Source: Branchiostoma floridae (Eukaryota; Chordata; Leptocardii; Amphioxiformes; Branchiostomatidae). Taken from it: a stretch of DNA of 64,000 nucleotides. Made by a program: the position numbers and the translations under genes. The notes under the pieces were generated by a model. It worked only from the letters and a program-made list of their open reading frames with translations. It was not told where the DNA came from and searched no databases. Location of the stretch: the NCBI RefSeq assembly GCF_000003815.2, contig NC_049991.1, positions 14,740,154 to 14,804,153 on the forward strand, given 5' to 3'. Every line of letters starts with the position of its first letter. Position 1 is the stretch's first letter. This document shows positions 34,803 to 51,797 of this stretch, piece by piece.

Positions 34803-34870
34803 CCCTTTGTATCTATATGCCCGTACTTAGCCCGATAGGGCATGAATGTGCAATAAAGGCTATTACTATA
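34803..34870 (+). mobile_element. retrotransposon tail family B, copy 1
   Basis: GCCCGATAGGGCATGAATGTGCAATAAAGGCTATT-type end. Matches 35601-35666 and 37781-37852 in order and spacing. Confidence 0.6.
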
Positions 34871-34882
34871 ACTGAATCTAGG

Positions 34883-34995
34883 TACTCATTTTCTGCGTAG
34901 TGTACAACATTGGGGCTTGCGGGGGATTCGGACCAGAAGCTTTAAGCCAACAACCCTAACCACAATACGACCTTGCCTCCTTGCAACATGAATAT
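34883..34995 (-). mobile_element. tRNA-like SINE fragment
   Basis: The minus strand reads an A-box-like TGTGGTTAGGG (34953-34963) and a B-box-like GGTCCGAATCC (34924-34934), then GAAAATGAGTACCTAG, a word common in SINE cores. The box spacing is slightly short for a functional tRNA. Confidence 0.5.
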
Positions 34996-35129
34996 GTACA
35001 ACTGTGAAGATGATTAGTGAAACCAGTAGAAGGATTTGGGCTATGGAGTCCACTCGGGAACATTTGGACCGGAATGATTTTAATCCACCCACACTGGGAA
35101 GAACCTAGTCTCTAGCAGACTCCGGCCTG

Positions 35130-35275
35130 GACGAATAGTAACAGGGGAATTTGGCCAAGTTAGGAATAAAAGCCTAGTAGGAGTTAATTGGCATAGGAGT
35201 GGATAGACTGCAAAACACCGACTGAAATCCCATCGCAAGTTATTTGTTCCTATTTGGCCAAATTCTTCTTTTTTA
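35130..35275. mobile_element. TTTGGCCAA-terminated MITE
   Basis: The left GGGAATTTGGCCAAGTTAGGA is the approximate inverse of the right TTCCTATTTGGCCAAATTCT. Interior words AGCCTAGTAGGAGTTAATTGG and GATAGACTGCAAAA also occur at 42256-42450 and 5476-5625. Confidence 0.7.
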
Positions 35276-35600
35276 TCATACAGCTGACATGTCTGCTTGG
35301 ACTAGGAAGAACACCAGATCTTTTCGTCAAGTGTGATGTGTGCTCGAGTTGTGGCTCTCATTAAACACATTTAACATCTTAGTTCCCGCCCCATACATTG
35401 GAAAAATGCGTGGAATGTGTGCATGCCAGGTAACGTTATTAAATGTTGGACAATTCATCTTCCACTGCTTACGGAAAAGAAGTCAAACCCATCATATAGC
35501 TTAGGTAGAAATAGATTTAGTTTAGACGTTATTCCCTTTTGATTTATCTATGAATATCATTTCCCTTCTTTGTTAATCATGTTTATGTATACCACTACTA

Positions 35601-35666
35601 CTTTACTTTGTATGCAATTAGCCCTCGGGCATGAATTTGCAATAAAGATTATTGTTATTGTTATTA
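35601..35666 (+). mobile_element. retrotransposon tail family B, copy 2
   Basis: CAATTAGCCCTCGGGCATGA, then ATTTGCAATAAAGATTATTG and TTATTG repeats. Clean 3' end with a simple-repeat tail. Confidence 0.65.
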
Positions 35667-35840
35667 AAAGGTGCGCCGGCCATCTTAATTTCAACGCTCG
35701 ATGCCATGTACAATTCTAACGCTACGAGTTAGTCCGTACGGTACAAAAACACGGGCACCATCTGTTCTAATGTTACATGTACTTACAATTAGCAGCTTAC
35801 AAACACAAACCACTGAGTTCCATCGCAGTGTTGAAACAAG

Positions 35841-36059
35841 TGAACGCGACATTCTTTACCATCGCAGAAACACAAACAAAACGCCAGGCTTGTTTTTTTC
35901 TTCTGATATCTGCGACATCGATCTCATTCTAAACATTGCATAGAAGGGTTGGGCTCGTAAGGGATGTCTGTTTCTGTGACCATCATTATGTCGCAGATAT
36001 CTGGAAAAACAAGCTTGGCGCTTCGTTTGTGTTTCTGCGATAGAAGAGAATGTCGCAGG
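35841..36059. mobile_element. foldback element with ~75 bp inverted arms
   Basis: The left arm 35841-35918 (CGACATTCTTTACCATCGCA, GAAACACAAACAAAACGCCA, then ATATCTGCGACAT) pairs with the right arm 35987-36059 (ATGTCGCAGATATCTGG ... TTTGTGTTTCTGCGAT ... GAATGTCGC). Central spacer ~68 bp. The overlapping ORFs on both strands are products of the palindrome. Confidence 0.85.
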
Positions 36060-36146
36060 AATAGACCGTTTACTATAGTCTGTATCATACACGGATAGAT
36101 CTGATTTATAAGATTCTGTACGCCGCGACGCCACAATACATCTCAA

Positions 36147-38378
36147 CGTACATGTAATTAATGTATATTAGATAAAACGACAAATGAATAATCTCACAAT
36201 CATGATAGGTACTGCGGATACACGTACACATCACCTGCGTCTTAAGGCAACAAAGAAGCATGACAGCAAATTAAGAAGCAGAAAGAGAGATAACAAGACG
36301 TTTACCTGAGCTGAGCAACAGGTCGCCGTGGACAAAATGTCCGCCACCTGTAGCTGGCAGACCTGCAGCTCTAGTGCGTAGTTGGTAGCCTATCCGGTGT
36401 GCGCCCTAACCAAGCGTGCAAAATATCAACATGAGCGCAGTGGCAATTGTCGGCCAATGGCGCCACGGAATAGTTAACTCGATTTGCGCAGGAGAATATA
36501 CATACATTTGTATGTAAAACAAGGTATTTTTTACCTGGCCTTGGGTCACTGAGAGTCACTGGAAAGGAGGTGGAGTGGTAAATGTTCCACAGCCCATTTT
36601 TCTCAAGGGACCCTTCTTTCTTTCTTGACATGGAGGAAACTTTAAGGAGTTTTGATACCCGCGGCGTGCTCGTGGGAAATTTTTCAGATGATGCTTTTCG
36701 GTTGATGTGTTTCTTGGCCCCTCGTTAGAGATAGAGATAGGAAGGTAGTTTTCCTCTCTTTCGTTGAATCCAGAGGGTTAGTGAGAAACTTGACAAACGT
36801 CTTGCTCTGAGCTTGGTGGGAACCAAAAGGTTCTAGCGTCACTTCTATAGGCTGAGCAAATTGATATTGAATTTCATGGTCACTGGGGCTCAGATATTAC
36901 TTAGACAGAATTACTAGAGGTTTTGCCCTGGCTGTCTTGCTAATACAACATCGGCCAATTTTCAGATAGGATTCCCTTTTTTCATAGTAGACCCTTGCCA
37001 AAGTTATATGTATATCTACAACACACCTACGTCTTGAACTTAAAACACCATGTTCAATGTATTTGATATTATCCTTATACTGTACAGTCACACGAATCAT
37101 GACCACACTCTAGCGCTTCCTCGTTTAAAGTTTGAGGTAGTCATATTGCTCTATGCACGGAAGAGATTTTTTGTCGGCGAGTTCAATAACAGTCATCGCA
37201 GATTATATGGTGGCTTCTTTACTTATTCTTCATTTGCCCCCTTCGGATTGAAAACTTCAAGGCAAAGACTTCGTCAGTGAGAGCTGTTGTCCATTTGCAA
37301 GAGATACTGTCATTGACACACGACTTTCGACAGCACACGCATGTCAGGCACAACAAAATTTTGCGAGAGAGCCTAATTCAGGTTGTAAGAAATGTTTAAT
37401 GACAACGTAATGTTGCACATTCTGTGTACAATGATATATCCTTCAGTCTTGAGTAAAGATAATATAGTCAGTTTCAAGTTCAACATTCTCTCAAAGAAAG
37501 CAGTTCTATTTCAACCAATACAATGCTTTGAAGCTTTTGAAGCAATATTTGTGATTTCTAAATCGAGTAAAGAAGTCAATGATTATTCAATTTGTTGCAT
37601 AGCTATGATGCAAATATTGTGATAGTAGTTAAGCATAGAATACATCCTATTCTATAGACTTAGGTGATTTTCACTTGGGTAACAAAGTTAATGCAACATA
37701 ATAGCAGAAAATATCACTGAAAGGTCATTGCCTGGTTTGCATATGATTCTTGGAGCGACAACTCCGGTAACATATTTTCATGTATACTTGCAATTAGCCT
37801 TCGGGCATGAACTTGCAATACAGATGTTAATATTTAAAGATATTATTATTATCCCACTATGGCTTCAACAGAATTACATATGAAATTAGTCAAGCTGGCA
37901 ATCATTTAACCCACATCCATATTGAGATTCCAAATACGTGCTCAAGTCCATCATCGTTTACAGAAGACAGCAGTGGTAGGCTCTCAAAACAAAGAAACGG
38001 TTAGGTCACCGCCACTGTTCTACAATGTTGGTACGTATGAATGTCACTTTGTTATGAATTGTTCACGATATATATTACGATAAACGCACAAAAGCTGTTC
38101 ACATTTCATTCCGCTTGCTCTAAAGAATTTGCTACTTTCCGTTCGACAGATAAATTTAACTTCATTCTGGGAGGCGATAACCCTTACTTACTGTGTACAA
38201 ATAGCCAAAAGAACCAATAGTGTTAATGACACACTAGACTCAACATGTTGACTTTTTCATATCCATAGATATTCATATATGTCTGTTTATATGTACTGTA
38301 AGAAGTTGCTATAGGCCGTACGAAAGTCGCTGTACTTTTGTCGTGTCAATAAAGATTTTGCATGTCCAGCTGTCCACT
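36147..38378. other. intergenic, no gene seen
   Basis: No credible exon on either strand. It holds one retrotransposon tail (37781-37852). Confidence 0.5.
37781..37852 (+). mobile_element. retrotransposon tail family B, copy 3
   Basis: CTTGCAATTAGCCTTCGGGC, then ATGAACTTGCAATACAGATG and an ATTATTATT tail. AATAAA is mutated to AATACA. Confidence 0.6.
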
Positions 38379-41300
38379 CTAGACAATCTGGGTCTTCTGT
38401 TCGCCCGGGTAGGGCGGGCCCTGCTGGGCAGGCGGCGGGTAGGCTGGGGGTGCCCCGCCTGGCTGCTGCACGTACCCGCCCTGTGGGTAAGCGTAGGCGC
38501 CCGGCGGCACTCCTGGCGACGAAAAAAACGATTTTCGTCAGAGACCAAGTATTTAATTGGTACGAAGGCAACGTATTCCACATGGTCCAAAATCTTTCAC
38601 AGTTCAGAAAGGACAGTTAAGCCAGCAATAGATACAATCTTCTGCCCGGTTTCGGTGTCCAGCCCTATAGCGATACGTGAACCTGCTGAATAGTCTTAAG
38701 TGTGGTAATGCTGAATCTCCCTCTCTACAGCTCCAAGTTATATAATTCCGTTGATTGACACAGGCTCTCTCAATTAGCATCTAATTGAAACAAGGAACTC
38801 AACTGTGAGGTTTCCATCGATTGAGTGGCATTCCTAATCTCCAAGCAGATCCTACGGTAGCATAAGGTAGTATCAAAAGCAGAGGAGTGAAGCTGCCTTA
38901 GGAGTGTGTTTCGCTACCGGGCAAATGTACACCTCTTGGCTGCCTACACTCCATGGCCAGTTTAGTGCCATCTTATGCCATCGTAAGATCTACTTGGAGA
39001 TTATGACATTCCTACACTGTTCCCAGTGCACATCTACAAACACCAAGAAGTGAAAGTTACCTGTGGTGACGACCATGTTGGCGTTAGGAGGAGCCTGCAT
39101 GAAGACGACACCCTGCGTCTGAGGCTGTAGGGTAAGAACACCGCGAGATGCTTAGTCTTCAGTGTCTTAAGTACTTCATTCATCACAAAACAAAACTTAT
39201 TGAGAGCCACTCAATTAGTTACATTGACGGTGGCTGGGTTCTGATGACAATTGTCTGTTCGACTTTGTCATTAAAAGTTTTAGGTTGTACCAATCAGGGA
39301 AGCAATTACAAGGGAGCTCCATAAAGAAATCGTTATAGGAAAGAAGATTTCAGTGTGACTTCTGGCGTACTTTGATAGATTTCGGTACAAAAATATCAAA
39401 GGAATCACATGTCACAGATCAATTCATAAGTCAGCAAACGGATGAAATTCACAGCACAAAGGTATTTAAAGCTCCAGCTGTTGAAACGTACCTAGACTGG
39501 GTGCCATCATTTTTACAAGGAGCAAGACGGTGCCTCTTTAAACTAGATAAGATGGCACCCAGGCTAACAAGCAAATACCAATAAATCTGAGGATTACTAC
39601 ATTTACAGGTCCGATTATATATGTCTCACCTGCGGAGCACCGCAGTTACAGCCGCCGACCACACAGCCGACGATGGACGAGGCGAAGCACATGACCATCT
39701 CTATGAACCCGAATGCGATGCAGGCCCAGTGCATGGAGGCGGCAGACTGGCACACGCTGTGTGTGTTAAAGAAAAACATGCTTGTCTCATGAACTAAGAA
39801 CACATAGTCTGTGTGTTAAGATTAAGCGCACAGGGTTTGATATGTTCTTGTGTAATATAACTTTGCAGAAGTAAGAATTAAAACTTTTTGTGGCTCAAAC
39901 AGTTTGAAGTTGTATTGGTCATTTCAGGACTCTAACCCGATTGTCATGTACTAGTATCCTGTGTCCCAAACTGACGACAGCGGATGTCGGACGAATAGGC
40001 CTTTTTACCCAACTCGAGCCATGGTTAATCAGGCAAACGCCCTGAACGTCAAGACCCTGAACCCATCAAAACGTTGACCAAGGTTTTAGGCCGAATCGTC
40101 TAATCTACAAGCAGATCCTACATTTGTATGGTAGTATAAGATATTATAAGCTGTCAGAGGAGTGAAGCCGGCCTAGGAGTGTGTACGCTATTGCTACCGG
40201 TGCCCGCCTGATACATTCCCTTTGGCCGGCTATACAGTAGTATACTCCTTGGCCAGCTTTGATACTATCTTAGGATCTGCTTGGAGATTAGAATCGTTCG
40301 GATTCGACGGAGTCACTTACAGACACAGACACCTTGGAAGCCAGTGACTATCTTGAGAAATGGCGAGAATTGAACAAATACCTAGCAGAGCTATCACCAT
40401 GTTGCTTATTGACGGCGTCTGCCACCTCATCCACGAAGCACCACCCCAGGTAGGAGCCCCCCACGCCGTTGACGCTCTGTTGGGCGATCGTCACGAAGAT
40501 GCCCACAATGCTCAGCGCCATGAAGGCTGGGATCTGGGAAAAGACGTTTCAGGCTGTATTTTCTAATGTCAGCCAGTGCTACACAAACTGTCGCTGTTGG
40601 TACTCTCCAAGCAGATGTTGGTGGGAAAAATCGTGACCTTTTTCTTAATTGCCGTATTTTTCGACCAGCCTCCCCACCAACTAAAAGTATAAGGAAAAGG
40701 TCACAATCACCAACATCTGCTTGGAGAGTAGCTGTTGGGGGCTTATTGTAGCCCCTATAGAAGGCGCTCTGGGCCTTTTCCTGTCTTCTGGGCACAAGCG
40801 ACCCAGTACAAAAAAAAGATCAACAAAAGTGTATTATTAGCCCAAAAGACGAAAAAACAGAGAGCCTGCTATGGGGCGGCAGCACAAGTGACCCAGTACA
40901 AAACAGAACAACTAGCAAAATTGTATTGTAATATTATAAGCCCAAAAGACGGAAAGAGACCCAGAGAGCCTGCTGTGGAGGCTAGGCTTATTGGGCCACC
41001 TCCACGACCAGTGGAAGGCGGAGGGCTGCTGGAAGCATCAGGCTATTTTTCATGCCAGCACCAGGAATGAAACGACAATTGCGCAATGTGTAATGTGTAA
41101 TGGTAAATGATATTTGTTAATTTTAACCTTCTCCCTGCTGACAACCGTGTAACGGTTAAACCAATGGAAAATCGGTAGCCAAAGCGCTACTTCAGTTGTT
41201 CAACAATTAGTTTGACGGAAATGGTACTTACGTATCCGTTAGGTCTGCCATCCTGGAGGCCAAAGTTGCGCCCGGCCATGATACCCATAGCTCCAGTCAG

Positions 41301-41871
41301 AATGACCTGGAAGGAGAAAAATTATGTTTACCGTAGGAAACCAAGCAAGCAAGCAACCAACTAACTAACCAACCAACCTGACCAATCAATCTAATAACGT
41401 TGCTGACTGCTTTGTCATACCGCATGGCACTGTAAACTTTACTGCCTTTAACACTATATAATACATGTACATGTACGCCATTTTCTAGGCAAATGCACTT
41501 GATTTATGTCTAGCAATGATATGATAGTACGGACATGAACTTTACTGAAATTTCCATCAGATTAATAGTTGGGCCATGTTCTGCGGATGTCGGGTCGGAC
41601 CGAATCCCCAAAGTTACCCTACTAACCTGCTAGTCTTAGTTTCCTAATATTTGTATTTGACAAATGTACCATTGTTATTTTAGAATAAAGGAAAAAAAAA
41701 GTATGGACATGAACTCACGAATCCCCCTGCCCAGATGGGTGCGCAGATGCGGCTGATCCCCTCCCAGCTGAAGGCCGCGGCCGCCGCCACCCCCAGGATG
41801 ACACTGAGGGAGCCCAGAGACACCAGGGTGATGCCCAGACCCAGCAGGGCCTGCCCGTTACTCTTGCACAT
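38379..41871 (-). CDS. four-transmembrane MS4A/CD20-like protein, paralogue B
   Basis: Six coding exons on the minus strand: 41719-41871, 41232-41306, 40382-40533, 39630-39756, 39061-39124, 38379-38512 (stop 38379-38381). Phases match paralogue A exactly (0,0,2,0,1), giving 234 aa. The first exon starts MCKSNGQALLGLG and contains ICAPIWAGGF. Exon 2 gives VILTGAMGIMAGRNFG, nearly the same as A. TM4 (CIAFGFIEMVMCFASSIVGC) is almost identical to A. The third exon is 60 bases shorter than in A, so the loop before TM4 is 20 residues shorter. The tail is proline-, tyrosine- and glycine-rich (PPAYPPPAQQGPPYPGEQK). The ATG at 41869-41871 was chosen because the frame extends upstream only through GTG and the paralogue starts at the same point. 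The MS4A-like family call is inference, as for A. The two genes are head-to-tail duplicates. Confidence 0.85.
38835..39003. mobile_element. CTCCAAGCAGA-family MITE
   Basis: ~42 bp inverted ends: TAATCTCCAAGCAGATCCTA then CGGTAGCATAAG, with the inverse CTTATGCCATCGTAAGATCT then ACTTGGAGATTA. It is flanked by TGGCATTCC and TGACATTCC, a near-perfect 9 bp direct repeat. Lies in intron 5 of paralogue B. Confidence 0.85.
39488..39572. mobile_element. short element with CTGGGTGCCATC ends
   Basis: CCTAGACTGGGTGCCATC and the inverse GATGGCACCCAGGCTA, 85 bp apart at the outer ends. A similar single terminus is at 23850 (TAGCCTGGGTGCC). In an intron of paralogue B. Confidence 0.65.
40099..40282. mobile_element. 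CTCCAAGCAGA-family MITE
   Basis: Ends TAATCTACAAGCAGATCCTA / GGATCTGCTTGGAGATTA, flanked by GAATCGTC and GAATCGTT (7 of 8 identical). In intron 3 of paralogue B. Confidence 0.85.
40601..40731. mobile_element. CTCCAAGCAGA-family MITE with perfect 8 bp target duplication
   Basis: Ends TACTCTCCAAGCAGATGTTGGTG / CACCAACATCTGCTTGGAGAGTA, flanked by GCTGTTGG on both sides. The long inverted ends continue inward (GGGAAAAATCGTGACCTTTT pairs with AAAAGGTCACAAT). In intron 2 of paralogue B. Confidence 0.92.
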
Positions 41872-42255
41872 CGTCACAAAGATCGGAGTTCACACTCCTG
41901 ATAATGTTGGATGAAAAAAGGGGATACGTCGATGAAGGTTAGACATCCACTGGTAATAAGATACGCCCCCCAAAAACAGTTACTCAAGCAACTGGATATG
42001 ATGTTGGAAACGGTCAGACGTTTCAGATAGAATCTATCTATGAAGATATCGTTATTTTTGTAGAGTTAGAAAGTATATGTTAAAAAGGGAGTATCCGGAT
42101 GCGCCAGGTGTGAAATCGATGCAGGAAAACAATGACACAGCAGAAACGAAAAGTGTCGCCGTGCGTTGAATGTCAATTGAGCAAGACACAACAGGCCTAT
42201 AGCCATTTAGATGACATAACCCTGGGTTGTTTTTATGGGACGGGGCGGGAGACTT

Positions 42256-42465
42256 CGTAGTCTCTAGCAGACTCCTTCCAAGTTAGGAATAAAAGCCTAG
42301 TAGGAGTTAATTGGCCTAGGAGTACTAGTGTTGGCCGGCCTTGTGTTTAAGTAGGTCGCAAACTGTACATGTACTCCTCGGCCATCTAATTCCTCTGGCG
42401 TTTTTTCTGTCTTATTTGTCCAATTTCTACTATTTTCTCCTACCTGTGGAGCCTGGTAGAGGTTA
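42256..42465. mobile_element. copy of the CTCTAGCAGACTCC / TTTGGCCAA MITE family
   Basis: Shares GTCTCTAGCAGACTCC, AGTTAGGAATAAAAGCCTAG, TAGGAGTTAATTGGC and a far TTTGTCCAATTTCTACTATTTTCTCC with the element near 35095-35275. Both ends are diverged. Confidence 0.55.
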
Positions 42466-44525
42466 GAGAATTCGCCCGACAGAATTTGTGTAACACATTG
42501 AGGCTAAGGTTAGGCACCTGCAAATATGGCAGCAAGGTCATCCAATGTTGTTGTCGTTAAGCTGGTCAGTCATGCGGCAGTATTTTCTTACGTTTTCTTG
42601 TCAACACTTGATTATACCGAGGACGTATACTAATATATCTTATATAATATCCTTGATCATACCATCTGTTGCTGAAAACACAAGGTCTATTTGCCTCAAG
42701 TTCAACAAGTGCGAAGCATAACCATTTGACCCGTAGGATGTTGTGGATATTTGCACTTAAGGTATTTCATAGCTGGCCAGGGATCGAGAATGGCGTGGGA
42801 AGGTTACATTACACAGGTACAAACATTGCATTTGCATAATCACGTTAAAGCTCGTCTGAGGCGCTAGAGTTGCTTTTCAGACCTTAAGTTGACTTGCCTA
42901 CTCGCTTAAATGCCCATGCGAGGTGCTGGCCCCTCGCTCCTCTTTGGATTACATGTTTACACATAATCTGGTTGCAATGGCAGGGTAGGGCATTGACATA
43001 CACGCAAGCACACCAGAACAATTTGCACCTACTGCAGCATCAAATACATCAAACCTCTGTCTCATTTCCTAAAGTCTGAACCACAAATACATGTAGGCAA
43101 TAGGTAAAAACGACAGAGGAACAACGCCGTTACCCTCCCGACGATTCTGTTTAAGGGAGTTGGCGTGAGACGTAATCTTCTTTTCAAAATGGGCGTCGGT
43201 GCATTACAAGATACAAACACGCAACATGTCTTTCTTTTACCCTGCGCACCTTTCCTGTGACAAAAAAACAACGGAATTCTTCACGAAAACACCTTTTACC
43301 TAAACATAGACTATCAGTTAAATAGAATACTACGTACCTATACCTGTACAGCACGACCGTCTCAAGAGAAGACAGACAAGCTGGACTTGTCAGCGGCTCG
43401 TGGAATCCCGAAATAAACAGCACCTGGCGTACAGACCCTGTCGCGGCCAAGTACAGTGATAGCGTCACGCGACCGCTAGGCTATTCCAAGCTTGACGAGT
43501 ACTAGTATATCGGGTTACCTTTGTCATGTCTCACCTCAGCTCTCAGGGTCATGCCAGGTAAATTCGGAATAAAACTTGTGAAGGCAGTGAAGCTGTTTTG
43601 CTGCACCTGAAGCGCTTTTGCTTCATTAATGATTTTAATGCATTCGGAAGCTGGAAACCGCCGCATATCCGAACTTATCTATGAAACCAATTAGAAAGAT
43701 ATTCAGAACCGCATTCCTTGGTGGCAAAGAATTTGCTGATATTGGATGATAAAGGATGAGTCTTTGATACAGCAATGAAATTTTTTTTCATTTACTTGTA
43801 TATAGAACATTGTACATAAATGTATATACAAGAAGGATATTTGAATGACAAGGAAAATTTCGCATTCCTTATGCAATTATAAACCATGTACCATAAGTTT
43901 CATCAGTACATACATTTACAGCTGAAGAAGTTGAACCTATATACACATGTACTGATGTTCGTTATTAATTGTCTGAGATGTAATAAAAACACGTTCTACA
44001 TCAACGTCTGTGTCCTTCTGTTTTATCAAAATGACCTGTGCTTAGCTTGTAGGAGTATAAACGTGTAATACGTATTTCTTTCATTAAACTTAAAAAAAAT
44101 TCTCTACCCTACACTTCGTCGCAAATGACGTAGAACCACAGGTGATGCCGTAATATACTAGTAGCGTAATCTCCAAGCAGATGTTAGGTCTTGTCCGGTG
44201 TTTTACACATTTTCGTGGCGTTTGTGCGTCATTCTAATGGTCCACGTTTTTAGCCTGACAAAATATCTGCCATTCGTCGGAAAAGATATTGCTTATCAGG
44301 TTTGAAACGAATGTAGAAGGGATCTCATGACCGATTCTCTCCAATTCCCTTTCTCGCTGACCGCCTCCATTGGACCTGTTCTAGAACATGTCTTATTGTT
44401 CCTCGTCTTGGTCGGCAAGAATTATGACGCAACAAAGACGTCAACGAACAGAGTGTGAACTGAACGCCAAAAATTCAGACGCACGAGTTAAAACTGCGAT
44501 AGTCTCTTGTATTTAACCTGAAAAA
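42466..44525. other. intergenic, no gene seen
   Basis: Short ORFs on both strands have no family features. A single CTCCAAGCAGATGTT terminus lies at 44168-44185 without a partner. Confidence 0.5.
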
Positions 44526-44969
44526 ATGGAAAGCAAAGCGAAGAACGGGGGAAACTCAGACTCTCAGGAGCCATCCCCTCACCATGGGATGTCCTCGCAA
44601 GTTTTCATGGTAAAACTTGTAAAAGCCGCGTCTACGTCCTCGGACATGGTAAGATTTGATGGCTCCTCCATGAGCGTACGACAGACAAGACTGGTCAACT
44701 TCACCAGCGGTGACCAGCAAACATCCGAATCGTTGCTAGGTGACAACATGGAGGAAGAAACTCTACCTCACCCTCAGCCCGACAGCCTACCAAACCTTAT
44801 CCTCAACACACAGGGTGGTGGGAGAAAACAGGTTGTGGTCGTCAAACGAAGCACCACCATTCTGGATGACGATGAGCCTGTGAGAAAGCAGGGCTGGTGC
44901 TGTAGGATCTGGAAGACCCTGAAGAACAGGCTGACTCCGACCTGTATCAGGCCGCGCAGGCGCCGCTAG
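44526..44969 (+). CDS. intronless ORF, unknown protein (147 aa)
   Basis: Longest uninterrupted reading frame in the window that is not repeat or exon shadow. It starts AAAAATGGAAAGC, a fair context, and ends TAG at 44967-44969. The product is polar and serine/glutamine-rich with no membrane segment or signal peptide. The middle has VVVVKRSTTILDDDEPVRKQ, then GWCCRIWKTLKNRL and a very basic end (CIRPRRRR). I do not recognise a family. Codon composition and lack of repeats favour a real gene, but no splice sites, polyadenylation signal or homology confirm it. It could also be a first exon or a retrocopy. Confidence 0.5.
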   Translation: MESKAKNGGNSDSQEPSPHHGMSSQVFMVKLVKAASTSSDMVRFDGSSMSVRQTRLVNFTSGDQQTSESLLGDNMEEETLPHPQPDSLPNLILNTQGGGRKQVVVVKRSTTILDDDEPVRKQGWCCRIWKTLKNRLTPTCIRPRRRR

Positions 44970-46319
44970 GACAAATGTTCCCGGAAATAACAGGGGAAAG
45001 GAGGCAGCAGCCAAGAGGCTGCGAGATGTAAATCCACAACTGTTTTATGCTGAAGGTTCAGGCCCCGAATTTTCCCTGGCCGAAAAGCAAATCGAACTTG
45101 TTTCCCCTGAATTTGGACCCGAATTTCTCAGCTATCGTTATAGCTGTGAATTATTTGATTTAATTTCCCTTTTTTTTTGCGAAATGGTGGTTGGTCGCCA
45201 AAGACTCAGTGGTGTTATTCCGCGCCAACTGTTCGTCTCTATTTGTGTTTTGTGTGGGTTTGCGCCATCGCCACGGAAATTCCAAAAAAAAGTACCCTAA
45301 AAAAATTAAAAAAAGAATTATTTCTATTTTGTTATGAGACATGTTGGCCATTGCCAGCATGTCAGTTGTTTTTATGCTGTGAACATGCGAATTCTCGTAC
45401 AGCAGCATTTGAAAAAATTTTAAAAATTGTAAAAAAAAATTTTTTACCATTTTATATTTTGGGTAATGGCAGCTGGGTCATGGCAACTTACCCCTGAGTC
45501 TATCAGGCAGTGGCAAATTCCCATTTTCCACTAGAATCATTGGATTTTCCTGATGATGGTACTTCAAGAAATGGTAGCCTCTTTGCCAGAGTTGGAAGAA
45601 ACTATGAACTGAGGAATGCCAGAGCCTTCTTTGATTTGAACAGCCAAGTGCATCCTCTGAAGAGGACTGAGACTAGAAGCTGAATGCAGGTTAGGATGAA
45701 AATTTTGGGATATGTTGTTTGCCCTGGTGGGGTTTTGGTATTGGAGCACAGTCCCTTTTGGTGGCTTACTGTAATCAATATTTTGTCCCTCTTTGGCTAC
45801 TACAATAATGACAATTCAAAGAAACTTAAAACTTCATTTTTCCCCAATTCTCTTTGTTGGATATACTGTAACACTGCATACTATATCGAAAAAGTTTTAA
45901 CTGTAAGCTCAATAGTAAATGACAAGAGTATATTTTCCCTCTAGCTGCTAAGGAATCAACTTTATTCACTTTTTGTACTGTTACACAAGTTTGATAGTAT
46001 CACCTAATAACCTAATTCTGTCATGTCACATATCAGATTATATTAGGTAACCTGGCAGATAAATGTAATTAGAGGTTACACGTCTTGATATCCTGTTGGT
46101 ACAAAACCATGTTTTACTGAGTGAAGTATCAATAGTGGGATACATGCTTCAGATTGTATAGAATATACATGAAAAAGTCAATTACGCTTGAGATATAAAG
46201 ACATCGCAGTACTAATCCAAGTAAGACGTTGCTTCCAACTTTTCATCCAACATAGTGATATTGACTAAATTTTTTTTACAATTCTTTGTTCTAGGTCTTG
46301 CGTACGGATGGTGACAGCA
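44970..46319. other. spacer; 3' region of PSMD12
   Basis: No exon seen. TTTATT at 45961-45966 (AATAAA on the minus strand) is ~355 bases past the PSMD12 stop and may be its polyadenylation signal. A long A/T-rich run lies at 45285-45450. Confidence 0.5.

Positions 46320-51797
<5,478 letters not shown>

Noticed and set aside
38343-38693. 116 aa plus-strand ORF over the last exon of MS4A-like B
   Set aside because: Antisense shadow of the GC-rich proline-coding exon.
41872-41877. Start of MS4A-like B two codons upstream
   Set aside because: It is GTG; the ATG at 41869-41871 aligns with the paralogue.
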